Shown: positions 34,182 to 45,180 of the stretch, in pieces
Layout of the letters: each line of letters opens with the position of its first letter
Numbering within the stretch: the stretch's first letter is position 1
NCBI GenBank assembly: GCA_016214985.1
Contig: JACRMM010000030.1
Span: 62,001-126,000, forward strand
From: Deltaproteobacteria bacterium
GTDB taxonomy: Bacteria; Desulfobacterota; Deferrisomatia; Deferrisomatales; JACRMM01
DNA length: 64,000 bases
Reading direction: 5' to 3'
The notes under the pieces: model-generated
What the model was told of the DNA's origin: nothing
The model's database searches: none
Seen by the model: only the letters and a program-made list of their open reading frames with translations
Program-made: the position numbers and the translations under genes

Positions 34182-35584
34182 CGTACGATGTGGCGATTCT
34201 GGGAGCGGGCCCCGGCGGTTATGTGGCGGCCATCCGGGGCGGACAGTTGGGGGCGAAGGTCTGCCTGATCGACGAGGGAGAGCTCGGTGGCACGTGCCTG
34301 AACCGAGGGTGCATCCCGTCGAAGGCGTTCTACGAGAGCGCGGGCCGGATGGAGAGCCTTCGCCGTGGCGCCGAGTTCGGCATCCGCGCGGAGCTCGGAG
34401 CGTTCGACCTCGCGGCCTGCGTCGGCCGCAAGGACAAGGTCGTCGGCGATCTTGTGGGCGGGATCCAGAAGCTGCTCAAGGGCCACGGCGTGGACGTTCT
34501 CCGCGGCCGCGGGACCCTGATGGCGCCGGATTCGATCCAGGTGACGGGCCTCGACGGCGGCAAGACGGTGGTTACGGCGCGGGCCGTGATCATCGCGACC
34601 GGGTCTCGGCCCGCGGACCTGACGGGGCTTCCGGTGGACGGGCGAAGGATCGTCAACAGCGACCAGATCTGGGGCCTCACGGACCTGCCGGAGCGGATGG
34701 TCATCGTGGGCGGGGGCGTGATCGGGTGCGAGATGGCGCACATCTACTCGGCGTTCGGCGCCAAGGTGACGGTGCTCGAGCTCCTGGACCGGATCCTCGC
34801 GACCGAGGAGCGGGAGGTGTCGCGGACCGTGCAGAAGACGTTGGAGGCGCGCGGCGTCGAGTTTCGCACCGGCGTGCGTGTCCAGGGTGCCGAAGCCGGT
34901 GCTTCCGGGGTCACGATCGCGCTCCAGGGCGGCGAGGTGCTCCGGTGCGACCGAGCGGTCGTGGCGGTCGGGCGGGCCTACAACTCCAAGGGCCTCGGGC
35001 TCGAGAAGGCGGGGATCGAGCTCGACGGCAAGGGCCGCGTCGTCGTCAACGATGAGATGGAGACCGCGGTGCCGGGCGTGTACGCCGTGGGTGACGTGGT
35101 GGGCCAGCTGATGCTCGCGCACGTGGCCACGAGCGAGGCTCTCGTGGCCATGCACAATGCCCTGGGCAAGAAGTACTGGATGGACTACTCCGTGGTCCCC
35201 TATGCCGTGTTCACCGCTCCGGAGGTGGCCTCGGTGGGTGCCAAGGAGGCGGAGCTCAAGCAGAAGAAGATCGACTACAAGGTGGGTCGCTTCTCCTTCG
35301 CCGCGAGCGGCAAGGCGCTGTGCATGGGCGAGCCGGAGGGCTTCATCAAGATCCTGTCCGACAGTGACACCGGCCGGATCCTCGGCGCCACGGTGGTGGG
35401 GGCCCACTCGTCGGACATCATCGGAGAGGTTGCGCTCGCCATGCGCATGGAGGCGTCGCCCGGCGACATCGTGACCACCATCCACGTGCACCCCACCATG
35501 AGCGAGGTGATCCTGGAGGCGAGTGAGGACACCATGGGCCTGTCGATCCACAAGATGGGCCGCCGGAGCGCGAAGGAGGAGTAG
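34178..35584 (+). CDS. lpdA: Dihydrolipoyl dehydrogenase
   Basis: [50 protein letters not shown] overlap with tsaE. Confidence 0.95.
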   Translation: MTYDVAILGAGPGGYVAAIRGGQLGAKVCLIDEGELGGTCLNRGCIPSKAFYESAGRMESLRRGAEFGIRAELGAFDLAACVGRKDKVVGDLVGGIQKLLKGHGVDVLRGRGTLMAPDSIQVTGLDGGKTVVTARAVIIATGSRPADLTGLPVDGRRIVNSDQIWGLTDLPERMVIVGGGVIGCEMAHIYSAFGAKVTVLELLDRILATEEREVSRTVQKTLEARGVEFRTGVRVQGAEAGASGVTIALQGGEVLRCDRAVVAVGRAYNSKGLGLEKAGIELDGKGRVVVNDEMETAVPGVYAVGDVVGQLMLAHVATSEALVAMHNALGKKYWMDYSVVPYAVFTAPEVASVGAKEAELKQKKIDYKVGRFSFAASGKALCMGEPEGFIKILSDSDTGRILGATVVGAHSSDIIGEVALAMRMEASPGDIVTTIHVHPTMSEVILEASEDTMGLSIHKMGRRSAKEE

Positions 35585-35589
35585 CCGCG

Positions 35590-36813
35590 ATGGCGCTGGT
35601 CGTCCAGAAGTACGGAGGAACGTCGGTCGGCGACCCGGAGCGGATCCGCAACGTGGCGCGCCGGGCGGCACGGTACCGGGCCGAGGGGAACGACGTGCTG
35701 GTCGTGGTCTCGGCCATGTCCGGGGCTACGAACGGTCTCATCGCCCTCGCTCACCAGATCACCGACCTGCCCGACGAGCGGGAGATGGACGTGCTCCTCG
35801 CCACCGGGGAGCAGGTAACGATTGCGCTCCTGGCCATGACGCTCCTGTCCCTGGGCGTGCCGGCCGTGTCCATGACCGGTGCCCAGGTCCGGATCCTCAC
35901 CGACTCGGCCTTTACCCGGGCGCGCATCTCCGATATCGATACGGCGGGGATCCGGGCGGCCCTGTCCCAGGGCAAGATCGTGGTCGTCGCCGGGTTCCAG
36001 GGGGTGGACGCCGAGGGGAACATCACGACCCTGGGTCGCGGTGGATCCGACACGAGCGCGGTGGCCGTGGCCGCCGCGCTCAACGCTGACGTCTGTGAGA
36101 TCTATACGGACGTCGACGGCGTGTACACGACCGACCCCAACGTGTGCGACCGAGCGCGCAAGCTCGATCGGATCTCCTACGACGAGATGCTCGAGCTCGC
36201 GAGCGTGGGCGCCAAGGTGCTCCAGATCCGCTCCGTGGAGTTCGCCAAGAAGTACCGAGTGCCCATCCACGTGCGCTCGTCCTTCAGCGAGGTCGAGGGG
36301 ACCTGGGTGGTGGAGGAGGAAGGAAACATGGAGCAGGTGGTGGTATCGGGCGTGGCCTACGACCGCAATGAAGCCAAGGTGACGGTGCGCGGCGTCCCGG
36401 ACCGTCCGGGGATCGCCGCCCGGATCTTCGGGGCACTCTCGGAAAAGAACATCGTGGTCGACGTCATCGTGCAGGACGTGGGCGAGGGCGATCGGGCGTC
36501 GATGACCTTCACGGTGCCGAAGACCGATCTGAAGAAGGCGCTGTCGGTGATCGAACCCGTCGCCCGGGAGCTGGGCGGGGCCGAGGTCCGGTCGGACACC
36601 GGCATCGGGAAGGTCTCGATCGTCGGTGTCGGCATGCGAAGCCATGCGGGGGTGGCGGCGAAGATGTTCGACGTCCTCTCCCGCGAGGGCATCAACATCC
36701 TCATGATCTCGACCTCCGAGATCAAGGTGTCCTGCGTGATCGAGGAGAAGTACCTGGAGCTCGCGGTGCGCGTTCTCCACGACGCGTTCGGACTGTCGAA
36801 GGAAGAGGGCTAG
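35590..36813 (+). CDS. lysC: Aspartate kinase
   Basis: [33 protein letters not shown]-terminal ACT domains. Confidence 0.97.
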   Translation: MALVVQKYGGTSVGDPERIRNVARRAARYRAEGNDVLVVVSAMSGATNGLIALAHQITDLPDEREMDVLLATGEQVTIALLAMTLLSLGVPAVSMTGAQVRILTDSAFTRARISDIDTAGIRAALSQGKIVVVAGFQGVDAEGNITTLGRGGSDTSAVAVAAALNADVCEIYTDVDGVYTTDPNVCDRARKLDRISYDEMLELASVGAKVLQIRSVEFAKKYRVPIHVRSSFSEVEGTWVVEEEGNMEQVVVSGVAYDRNEAKVTVRGVPDRPGIAARIFGALSEKNIVVDVIVQDVGEGDRASMTFTVPKTDLKKALSVIEPVARELGGAEVRSDTGIGKVSIVGVGMRSHAGVAAKMFDVLSREGINILMISTSEIKVSCVIEEKYLELAVRVLHDAFGLSKEEG

Positions 36814-36900
36814 AAAGCTCAGAAGCTGGAAAGCTGGAAAGCTGGAAGGCGAGAAGGGACCGGTTTCTGGCTTTCTGGCTTCCCAGCCTCCTAGCTTCCA
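36808..36900. repeat. Imperfect AGCTGGAA direct repeats forming a long imperfect inverted repeat between lysC and cimA
   Basis: ggctagaaagctcagaagctggaaagctggaaagctggaagg ... tttctggctttctggcttcccagcctcctagcttcc. Confidence 0.8.
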
Positions 36901-36911
36901 ACGGGGTACCC

Positions 36912-38513
36912 ATGATCAAGATCTACGACACCACGCTTCGCGACGGCACCCAGGGGGAAGACGTCTCCCTCACCGTGGAAGACAAGCTCCGGATCGCGCA
37001 GCGCCTGGACGCCCTCGGTGTGCACTACGTCGAGGGCGGATGGCCCGGCTCCAACCCGCGCGACATTCAGTTCTTTCGCGAGGCGCGCGGCCTGACGCTG
37101 GAGCAGGCGAAGCTGTGCGCCTTCGGGAGCACCTGCCGCGTGGACGTGGAGCCGGACGACGACGCCAACATCCAGGCGCTCGTCGAGGCCGGGACGCCGG
37201 TCGTGACCATCGTGGGCAAGTCCTGGGACCTCCACGTCGAGGACGTGCTGCGCACGACCCTGTCCAAGAACCTCGAGATCATCGAGAAGAGCCTCTCCTA
37301 CCTCAAGCACCAAGGTCTCGAGGTCATCTACGACGCCGAGCACTTCTTCGACGGCTACAAGGCCAACCCCGAGTACGCCCTGGACACCTTGCGAGCGGCC
37401 GTGGCCGGCGGAGCCGACGTCCTGGTGCTGTGCGACACCAACGGCGGGAGCCTGCCCCAGGAGATCCACCGGATCGTCGGCGCCGTCAAGGAGCTCGTCA
37501 CCGCACCCCTCGGCATCCACTGCCACAACGACAGTGACCTCGCGGTGGCCAACAGCCTCGCGGCCGTGGCGGCCGGAGCGACCCACGTTCAGGGGACGAT
37601 GAACGGGTACGGCGAGCGGTGCGGCAACGCCAACCTGGTCTCCATCCTTCCGAACTTGATCCTCAAGATGGGTCGCTCCTGCATCCCCATGGACCGCCTG
37701 AAGAAGCTTCGCGAGGTGTCGCGGTTCGTCGATGAGCTCGCCAACCTGCAGCACAACAAGCACCAGCCCTTCGTGGGCGACAGCGCCTTCGCCCACAAAG
37801 GCGGGATCCACGTCTCGGCGGTGCGGCGAAACCCGCTCTCCTACGAGCACATCGAGCCCGGCCTCGTGGGCAACGATCAGCGCATCCTGGTCTCGGACCT
37901 CTCGGGCCGCGCCAACGTGATCGCCAAGGCCCGCGAGCTCGGTATCGAGCTCGACGAGGGCAGTCACCTGGCCGGAGAGGTTCTCGAGCGGATGAAGCGG
38001 CTCGAGTCCGAGGGGTACCAGTACGAGGGCGCGGAGGCGAGCTTCGAGATCCTCGTCAAGAAGAGCATCGGACGCTACCGGAAGTTCTTCGACCTCGTCG
38101 GGTTCCGCGTGATCGACGAGAAGCGCACGGAGGGGGAAGAGCCGATCGCCGAGGCCACGATCATGGTGCGGGTGGACGGCGAGGTGGAGCACACCGCCGC
38201 CATCGGCAACGGCCCGGTCAATGCGCTGGACGCCGCGCTGCGCAAGGCGCTGGAGACGTTCTATCCGGCCATCCGCGACGTGAGGCTCGTGGACTTCAAG
38301 GTGCGGGTCCTCTCGGGTGCCGTGGGTACGGCGGCGCGCGTGCGGGTTCTGATCGAGTCGACCGACGGCGTCGACAGCTGGGGCACCGTGGGCGTGAGCG
38401 AGAACATCATCCAGGCCTCCTGGGAGAGCCTGGTGGATTCGATCGAGTACAAGCTCCTGCGCGACGAAGAGAAGAGCCCGGACCGGCTCCCGGCCGGCAG
38501 GCCGGAGCGGTAG
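36912..38513 (+). CDS. cimA: (R)-citramalate synthase
   Basis: [47 protein letters not shown]-terminal LeuA allosteric domain. Confidence 0.94.
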   Translation: MIKIYDTTLRDGTQGEDVSLTVEDKLRIAQRLDALGVHYVEGGWPGSNPRDIQFFREARGLTLEQAKLCAFGSTCRVDVEPDDDANIQALVEAGTPVVTIVGKSWDLHVEDVLRTTLSKNLEIIEKSLSYLKHQGLEVIYDAEHFFDGYKANPEYALDTLRAAVAGGADVLVLCDTNGGSLPQEIHRIVGAVKELVTAPLGIHCHNDSDLAVANSLAAVAAGATHVQGTMNGYGERCGNANLVSILPNLILKMGRSCIPMDRLKKLREVSRFVDELANLQHNKHQPFVGDSAFAHKGGIHVSAVRRNPLSYEHIEPGLVGNDQRILVSDLSGRANVIAKARELGIELDEGSHLAGEVLERMKRLESEGYQYEGAEASFEILVKKSIGRYRKFFDLVGFRVIDEKRTEGEEPIAEATIMVRVDGEVEHTAAIGNGPVNALDAALRKALETFYPAIRDVRLVDFKVRVLSGAVGTAARVRVLIESTDGVDSWGTVGVSENIIQASWESLVDSIEYKLLRDEEKSPDRLPAGRPER

Positions 38514-38540
38514 GCCGGATCGTCGGTTGAGCCGGACGTC

Positions 38541-39017
38541 GTGCGAGACGAACGCCTTTCCGTCGCCGGTCTCCTGGTCCTGGCCGCTTCCGCCTGGGTC
38601 TTCGCGCCCGTGTGGCGCGCTGTGGTTTCGGTGACGCGCCCCGCTCCCGCGGTCCTCTACGCGCCTGCACCCCACCAGCCTCTCGTCTGGTCCCCTCCTT
38701 CCCGGATCTCCCCCGAGGCCGACGGAACCGTCCTCGGCGCGCCGGGGCGCCCTCCTGCGCCCGTCTCGGGGTGGCAGGGCCTGCTCCTGGGGACGCCGCT
38801 GGACCTGAACGACGCCTCGGCCGCGGACCTGGAGGCCCTTCCGGGCATCGGGCCCAAGACTGCGGCGGCGATCCTGGAGACCCGCGGACGGTTGGGAAGG
38901 TTCGGGACCGTGGAGGAGCTCACGGAGGCAAGGGGCATAGGTCCCAGGACCCTGGAGCGGTTGCGGCCCCTTGTGCGCGTGCCGGCCCCTGCGCCGGGTC
39001 CTCGGAGCCGTCGGTGA
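38541..39017 (+). CDS. Helix-hairpin-helix (ComEA-like) protein
   Basis: LNDASAADLEALPGIGPKTAAAILETRGRLGRFGTVEELTEARGIGPRTLERL. Confidence 0.85.
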   Translation: MRDERLSVAGLLVLAASAWVFAPVWRAVVSVTRPAPAVLYAPAPHQPLVWSPPSRISPEADGTVLGAPGRPPAPVSGWQGLLLGTPLDLNDASAADLEALPGIGPKTAAAILETRGRLGRFGTVEELTEARGIGPRTLERLRPLVRVPAPAPGPRSRR

Positions 39018-40168
39018 CGCTCTCGGGCCGGGTCTCCGAGATCCGCCAGGAGTTTGCGGTACGCTACACCTACCCCGTTTGCTTTACCCGGGCCGCCCTC
39101 GATCCCGACAATCCGGCTCTGCCCAACGTGTTCCGCGAGGGGGGTGCCGCCCGTCACCGCGTCCTGGTGGTCGCCGATCAAAACCTGCTCGCCGTCCGGC
39201 CCAACCTCCTTGACGCCGTGCGGCGCTTCGCGTCCGCTCATCAGGACCTCGTGGAGCTCGTCGGACCCGTCGTGGCCGTGGTCGGGGGGGAGCCGGCCAA
39301 GCGCGGGCTGACCACGGTGCGGCGGCTCCAGCGGGTGATCGAGCGTCACGGGCTGTGCCGGCAATCGTTTCTCCTCGCGATCGGCGGCGGGGCGGTGCTC
39401 GACGCGGTCGGGTACGCCGCCGGCACGGCGCACCGGGGGATCCGGCTCGTGCGCATGCCGACCACGGTCCTGGGCCAGAACGACGCCGGGGTCGGGGTGA
39501 AGAACTCGGTCAACGCCTTCGGCAAGAAGAACTTCCTCGGTACCTTCGCCCCGCCCTTCGCGGTCGTCAACGACTTCGACTTCCTCGCGACCCTTCCGGC
39601 CCGGGAGCTCCGAGCGGGCATCGCGGAGGCGGTCAAGGTGGCGCTGATCCGCGACGCCGCCTTCTTCCGCGAACTGTGCGCTGCTCGGGACGCGCTCGCG
39701 GCGTTCGAACCGCGCGCCATGGAACCCATGATCGTCCGGTGCGCGAGCCTGCATCTGGAGCACATTCGGGCCGGCGGCGACCCCTTCGAGTTCGGCTCCG
39801 CCCGCCCCCTGGACTTCGGCCACTGGTCCGCGCACCGGCTCGAGGTGCTCACGGCAGGGGAAGTGGGGCACGGAGAGGCCGTGGCCCTCGGCGTGGCGCT
39901 CGACTCCCTGTACTCCTACCGGCGCGGCCTCCTGAGCCGCGAGGACCTGGAGCAGATCTTCGAGGTCCTGGAGGGCGTCGGGTTCCGGCTCCACCACCCC
40001 GGCCTGGCAGGGCTGGACATCGCCGCCGCGCTCGAGGAGTTCAGGGAGCACTTGGGGGGAAGCCTCAGCATCACCTTGCTCGCCGGCCTGGGGCGCGGTG
40101 TCGAGGTGGGAGAGATCGACTGCCGGCTCATGGAGCAGTGCGTCGAGGCTCTGGGGGAGAGGGCCTGA
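39014..40168 (+). CDS. eboD: EboD-type 3-dehydroquinate synthase-like sugar phosphate cyclase
   Basis: VGVKNSVNAFGKKNFLGTFAPPFAVVNDFDFLATLPARELRAGIAEAVKVALIRD; GTG start overlaps the upstream stop. Differs from canonical AroB (VGGKT / KNLIGAF). Confidence 0.8.
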   Translation: MTLSGRVSEIRQEFAVRYTYPVCFTRAALDPDNPALPNVFREGGAARHRVLVVADQNLLAVRPNLLDAVRRFASAHQDLVELVGPVVAVVGGEPAKRGLTTVRRLQRVIERHGLCRQSFLLAIGGGAVLDAVGYAAGTAHRGIRLVRMPTTVLGQNDAGVGVKNSVNAFGKKNFLGTFAPPFAVVNDFDFLATLPARELRAGIAEAVKVALIRDAAFFRELCAARDALAAFEPRAMEPMIVRCASLHLEHIRAGGDPFEFGSARPLDFGHWSAHRLEVLTAGEVGHGEAVALGVALDSLYSYRRGLLSREDLEQIFEVLEGVGFRLHHPGLAGLDIAAALEEFREHLGGSLSITLLAGLGRGVEVGEIDCRLMEQCVEALGERA

Positions 40169-40173
40169 GCGGA

Positions 40174-41270
40174 TGGTGTCCTACTGCACCAACATCCACC
40201 CCGGGGAGACCTGGCCGGAGATCTTTGCCAACGTGAGGGCCCACGTGCCCACGGTCAAGGCCGCCGTGAGCGCGCGGCAGGCCTTTCCGATCGGGCTTCG
40301 CCTCTCGGGGCGTGCCGCGCAGGAGCTCACCCCCGGCGAGTCCCGCCGCTTTCGTGAGTGGTGCGGAGCGGAGGGGTGCTTCGTCACGACCCTCAACGGG
40401 TTCCCCTACGGCCGATTCCACGGCGTGCCGCTCAAAGAGGGCGTGTATCGGCCGGACTGGAGGGACCCGGAGCGGCTCGCGTACACCCGTCGGCTTGCCG
40501 AGCTTCTCGCCGGGTGGCTGCCCGAGGGGCAGAGGGGATCGATCTCCACGGTCCCTGTGGGCTTCCGCCGGACGCTGACCGACGGTATCGGTGCCGCGAA
40601 GGCGCACCTGCGCGCCAGCCTCGAGCACCTGCACGGCCTCGCCCAGGCGACCGGCCGTGAGATCCTCCTCGCCCTCGAGCCCGAGCCGGGGTGCCTCCTG
40701 GAGACCACGCCCGATGCCGTCCGGTTCGCCGAGGAGATGAGGCTGCCGTCGCACCTGCACCGCCACCTGGCGGTGTGCTACGACTGCTGCCATCAGGCGC
40801 TGCAGTTCGAGCGCCCCGCCGAGTCGCTGCGGCTCCTGCGGGAGGCGGGTCTTCGGATCGGCCACGTCCAGGTGTCCTCGGCCCTTCGCCTCTTGTCGCC
40901 GAAGCTGGACCCTCTCGAGCGGTTCTGCGAGCCCTGGTACCTCCATCAAACGGTGGGGCGGCGGTCCGGCGGAGAGCTCGTGCGCTACGACGATCTGCCG
41001 GAAGCGATCGCGGCCAGGATGCCCGGGATCGAGGAGTGGCGCGTCCACTTCCACGTCCCGGTGTTCGTCGACGAGCTCGCCGACTGCCGGACCACCCAGC
41101 CCTTTCTGCGGGAGGTCCTCCCGCTCTTCGAACCGGGGACGCCCCTGGAGGTCGAGACGTACACCTGGAGCGTGCTGCCGCCGGACCTCCGGGCCGGGCC
41201 GGTCACCGACTCCCTCGCCCGGGAGATCCGGTGGGTGGCGGAGCGGCTCGAAGCCTCCGCCGGGGCGTGA
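40174..41270 (+). CDS. eboE: EboE-type TIM-barrel protein
   Basis: MVSYCTNIHPGETWPEIFANVRAHV; FVTTLNGFPYGRFHG; VCYDCCHQALQFE; VHFHVPVF; VETYTWSVLP. Confidence 0.8.
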
Positions 41271-41328
41271 GAACCGAAGCCGGCGCCGGTGGAGCGCGGG
41301 CAGGCAGACGACGGATACGGAGGGTTTC

Positions 41329-43785
41329 GTGAAGAACGAACGAGCGGTGCGCGGGACGGGCAAGACGCCGAGACCGGCGGAGGAGCTGCGGCGCGACCTC
41401 CTTCGCCACGTCGTCGCGAGCCTGGGCTCCGACCCCGAGCACCTGGACCCCGCCCGGGTCTGCCGGGCGCTGGCCCTGACCGTGCGCGAGCGCCTCGCCC
41501 GGAACTGGATCGAGACCCAGCGCTCCTACTACGAGCGCCGGGGCAAGCGGGTGTACTACCTGTCCCTCGAGTACCTGCCCGGGCGGATGCTCCTGAACGG
41601 CCTGCACAGCCTGGGGCTCGTGGACGCGGCCCGGGAGGCGGTCGCGGCGCTGGGCCAGGACCTCGAGGCCGTGGCCGAGCGCGAGTGGGACCCGGGCCTC
41701 GGCAACGGGGGCCTGGGACGCCTCGCGTCGTGCTTCCTCGATTCGCTCGCCACCCTCGACGTGCCTGCGTACGGGTACGGGATCCGGTACGACTACGGGA
41801 TCTTCTACCAGACGATCGAGAAAGGCGAGCAGGTGGAGCGCTGCGACAACTGGCTCAGAGCGGGTAACGTGTGGGAGTTCGAGCGGCCCGAGAACCTCTA
41901 CCAGGTCAGGTTCGGGGGCCGTGTTCGGGAGTCCCTGGACAACGCCGGGCGGCTGCGCTGCGAGTGGGTCGACGCGGATACGGTCATGGCCATGGCCTGC
42001 GACATGCTCATCCCGGGGTATGCGAACGGCCGCGCCGTGAGCATGCGGTTGTGGGCCGCGAAGTCGAGCCGGGAGTTCGACCTTCGATTCTTCCACGCCG
42101 GCGACTACATCGGCGCGGTGGAGGACCGGGTGCGGAGCGAGAACATCTCCAAGGTGCTCTACCCGAGCGAAGAGGCGGAGGCCGGGCGCGAGTTGCGGCT
42201 CAAGCAGCAGTACTTCTTCGTGGCGGCGACCCTGCAGGATATCCTCCGGCGGCACCGAAAGCTCCACGCCACGTTCGAGAGCCTGCCCGATGAGGTCGCT
42301 ATCCACCTCAACGAGACTCACCCGGCGATCGCGGTCCCCGAGCTCCTGCGTTTGCTGATCGACGAGGAGGGTCTGGGCTGGGACGAGGCCTGGGGGATCT
42401 GCGAGCGCACGTTCGCATACACCAATCACACGATCCTGCCCGAGGCGCTGGAGACGTGGCCCGTGGAGCTGATGGGTCGCGTCCTCCCTCGGCATCTGCA
42501 GCTCATCTACGAGATCAACCGCCGGTTCCTCGACCGGGTCGCGGAGCGGGTCGGGAGCGACAGCGAGCTTCGCCGGCGGGTCTCGCTCATCGAAGAGGGG
42601 CCGGTGCGCAGGGTGCGCATGGCCCATCTGGCCATCGTGGGGAGCACGTCGGTCAACGGCGTCTCGGCCTTGCACACGAAGATCCTCCGGGAGCGGGTCT
42701 TCCGGGACTTCCACGACCTGTATCCGGAGCGGTTCAACAACAAGACCAACGGCGTGACCCCTCGGCGGTGGTTGCTCCAGTGCAACCCGCCCCTGTCCGC
42801 CCTCATCGGCGAGAGGATCGGGTGGGGCTGGGTCCGCGACCTGGAGGAGCTGCAGCGCCTGGAACCCCTGGCCGAGGACCCGGAGTTCCGGTCCCGGTGG
42901 CGCCGGGCGCGACAGGAGAACAAGGTGCGCCTGGTGGCGTATCTGGAGCGGCGGGTCGGCGCCCAGGTCGACCCGGCGAGTCTCTTCGACGTCCAGGTCA
43001 AGCGCATCCACGAGTACAAGCGTCAGGTCCTCAACGTCCTGCACGTGATCGCGCTCTACCATCGGATCTGCGACGACCCGGGAGCCGACGTCGTGCCCCG
43101 TACGGTGCTCTTCGGCGGCAAGGCGGCTCCGGCCTACTTCCTGGCCAAGCGTACGATCGCGCTCATCCACGCAGTGGCCGAGGTGGTGAACCGCGATCCG
43201 CGGGTGGCGGGGCGCCTCAAGGTCCTCTTCCTGCCCAACTACTGCGTTTCCCAGGCGGAGAAGCTCGTGCCGGCCGCCGATCTCTCGGAGCAGATCTCAA
43301 CCGCAGGGTTGGAGGCCTCGGGAACGGGCAACATGAAGTTCGCCCTGAACGGAGCGCTCACGATCGGTACCTTGGACGGCGCGAACATCGAGATCGAGGA
43401 GGCGGTGGGCTCCGGAAACCTCTTCATCTTCGGGCACACGGCCGAGGAACTGGCGGCGCTGCGCGGCCGCGGATACGACCCGAGGGCCTACCGGGACCAG
43501 GAGCCCGAGTTGGCGCGCGCTTTGGACGACATCGCGCGCGGTGCCTTCTCCGGCGGGGATCGGTCGACCTTCTGGCCGGTCGTGGACTCCCTGCTCCACC
43601 GCGGGGATCCGTTCTTCGTGCTGGCAGACTTCCGCCCGTACCTGACGTGTCAGGAGGCGGTGAGCCGGCTCTTCCGGGACCCGGAGGAGTGGACGCGGCG
43701 GTCGATCCTGAACACGGCGCGCATGGGCCGGTTCTCCAGCGACCGGGCGATCGCCGAGTACGTGAAGGAGATCTGGAAGGTGTGA
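41329..43785 (+). CDS. glgP: Glycogen/starch/alpha-glucan phosphorylase
   Basis: YYLSLEYLPGRMLLN; ALGNGGLGRLASCFLDSLATL-like region; NKTNGVTPRRWL; EASGTGNMKFALNGALTIGTLDGANIEI. Confidence 0.98.
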   Translation: MKNERAVRGTGKTPRPAEELRRDLLRHVVASLGSDPEHLDPARVCRALALTVRERLARNWIETQRSYYERRGKRVYYLSLEYLPGRMLLNGLHSLGLVDAAREAVAALGQDLEAVAEREWDPGLGNGGLGRLASCFLDSLATLDVPAYGYGIRYDYGIFYQTIEKGEQVERCDNWLRAGNVWEFERPENLYQVRFGGRVRESLDNAGRLRCEWVDADTVMAMACDMLIPGYANGRAVSMRLWAAKSSREFDLRFFHAGDYIGAVEDRVRSENISKVLYPSEEAEAGRELRLKQQYFFVAATLQDILRRHRKLHATFESLPDEVAIHLNETHPAIAVPELLRLLIDEEGLGWDEAWGICERTFAYTNHTILPEALETWPVELMGRVLPRHLQLIYEINRRFLDRVAERVGSDSELRRRVSLIEEGPVRRVRMAHLAIVGSTSVNGVSALHTKILRERVFRDFHDLYPERFNNKTNGVTPRRWLLQCNPPLSALIGERIGWGWVRDLEELQRLEPLAEDPEFRSRWRRARQENKVRLVAYLERRVGAQVDPASLFDVQVKRIHEYKRQVLNVLHVIALYHRICDDPGADVVPRTVLFGGKAAPAYFLAKRTIALIHAVAEVVNRDPRVAGRLKVLFLPNYCVSQAEKLVPAADLSEQISTAGLEASGTGNMKFALNGALTIGTLDGANIEIEEAVGSGNLFIFGHTAEELAALRGRGYDPRAYRDQEPELARALDDIARGAFSGGDRSTFWPVVDSLLHRGDPFFVLADFRPYLTCQEAVSRLFRDPEEWTRRSILNTARMGRFSSDRAIAEYVKEIWKV

Positions 43786-43943
43786 GGCGCGTCACGCCGG
43801 CCGAACTCCTTCAAGCCCTTCGGCGGGCGCGACGGTCTTCAGAAGGCCGTCCACGAGATCCGAGAGGCCTTGCACGCCCAGGTCGCTTGACTCGATCGCC
43901 TTACCAGGACGTGCTTTTCAGTAAGGAGAAAGGAGGCCTCTCG

Positions 43944-44186
43944 ATGCTCGTCAAGGTCACGGCCAAACGCCAGGTCACGTTTCCCGCCCAAGTGTTGGAG
44001 GCGCTGGGAGTGAAACCCGGCGACCGACTGGAACTTCTGGAGAGCCCAGACGGCTTCCTCCTGCGCCCCCGCCACGTGAATCCGGCCCGCCTGGCGCCCC
44101 TGCGTGGCAAGCTTCGCCGAGGTACGGGCACCTTCGATCTTGAAACCTTCCGCACCGAAGCCCATGACCCCGCGCTTCGGGATTGA
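43944..44186 (+). CDS. AbrB/SpoVT/MazE-type antitoxin
   Basis: MLVKVTAKRQVTFPAQVLEALGVKPGDRLELLESPDGFLLRPR. Confidence 0.82.
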   Translation: MLVKVTAKRQVTFPAQVLEALGVKPGDRLELLESPDGFLLRPRHVNPARLAPLRGKLRRGTGTFDLETFRTEAHDPALRD

Positions 44187-44562
44187 CACCTCCGTTCTCG
44201 TCCGGCTGCTGACCGGAGACCCAGAGGAGGGCTTCGTGCATTGTGCGGCCGCGCTGACCGCGCTCGTCGAGGAGGACGGAGCCGAGGTGCTCGCGTCGAA
44301 TCAGGTCATCGGAGAAGCCTACGTGGCCGTCCAGCACCATTACGGCGTGACCCAAGCCGAGGCTCGCGCGGCCCTCTCGAGCGTGCTGGGCAGCGGGCTC
44401 GTGTCGCCGCTGAACGGCGCCGGCGTGTTCGGCGCATTGGAAGCAGAGGGCGGGTGCGGGCTGCTCGACCGCCTCATCGCCGACGACTACCGCCGCGCAG
44501 ACCTGGTCACCCTCACCCTTGATGAGCGCATGGCCGTTCTGCCGGGCGCTCGCCTCTTGTAG
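44164..44562 (+). CDS. PIN-domain toxin (VapC-like)
   Basis: FGIDTSVLVRLLTGD; acidic residues along the chain; 23-nt overlap with the antitoxin. Confidence 0.82.
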   Translation: MTPRFGIDTSVLVRLLTGDPEEGFVHCAAALTALVEEDGAEVLASNQVIGEAYVAVQHHYGVTQAEARAALSSVLGSGLVSPLNGAGVFGALEAEGGCGLLDRLIADDYRRADLVTLTLDERMAVLPGARLL

Positions 44563-44715
44563 AGGCGGCGTGCCTTCGTGAGATGGGGGTGTAGGCGCAA
44601 CGCGTAACCCCCGCCTATCGGCGGGAACCCCGAAGCGGCCGACCCCGGACCGTCAGTTGGAGACCTTCGTGGCCCCGGCCGACGCGAGATCGTCCGCCCG
44701 TCGTTTGAGGCCGCC

Positions 44716-45150
44716 TCACAGGTGGGAGTGTACCCAGGCGAGCAGATTCGGGAGCGGCACAGCCCCGGACTGGCGGGCCACTTCGCGGCCGCCCTGAAAG
44801 AGGATCAGCGTTGGCAGGCCCTCGACGCGGTGCTGCGCGGCGAGCGTTTTCTCCTCCTCGGTGTTCACCTTGGCCAGGCGCACCCGGGGTTCCAGACGGC
44901 CGGCCGCCTGCTCGAAGGTCGGTGCCATGGACCGGCAGTATCCGCACCAGGGGGCCCAGAACTCCACGAGCACTGGCAGGCCCGAGCCCTCGACGTGACG
45001 TCGGAACGTGGCCGCCGTGAGCACCAGCGGGTGGCCCTGGAAGAGCTTTTGTCTGCACTTGCCGCAGTTCGGGGCCTCGCCCAGCCGGGCGGCGGGGACG
45101 CGGTTCGCGGTGTGGCAGGAGGGGCAGACGACGTGGACGAGGTCCGGCAT
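44716..45150 (-). CDS. trxC: Thioredoxin with N-terminal zinc-ribbon (TrxC-type)
   Basis: VVCPSCHTANRVP...NCGKC zinc ribbon; VEFWAPWCGYCRSMAPTFE, active site WCGYC. Confidence 0.88.
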   Translation of the reverse strand: MPDLVHVVCPSCHTANRVPAARLGEAPNCGKCRQKLFQGHPLVLTAATFRRHVEGSGLPVLVEFWAPWCGYCRSMAPTFEQAAGRLEPRVRLAKVNTEEEKTLAAQHRVEGLPTLILFQGGREVARQSGAVPLPNLLAWVHSHL

Positions 45151-45180
45151 GGGCTTACCTCTGGCTCGGCGCGGCCGGGC

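Noticed and set aside
38612-39013. Upstream extension of the eboD ORF to 38612
   Set aside because: That part overlaps the ComEA-like gene in another frame; the GTG at 39014 with a 4-nt overlap is a better start.
39014-41270. Full six-gene ebo operon
   Set aside because: No UbiA-like, TatD-like, EboA or phosphatase-like EboF gene is adjacent on either side within the window.
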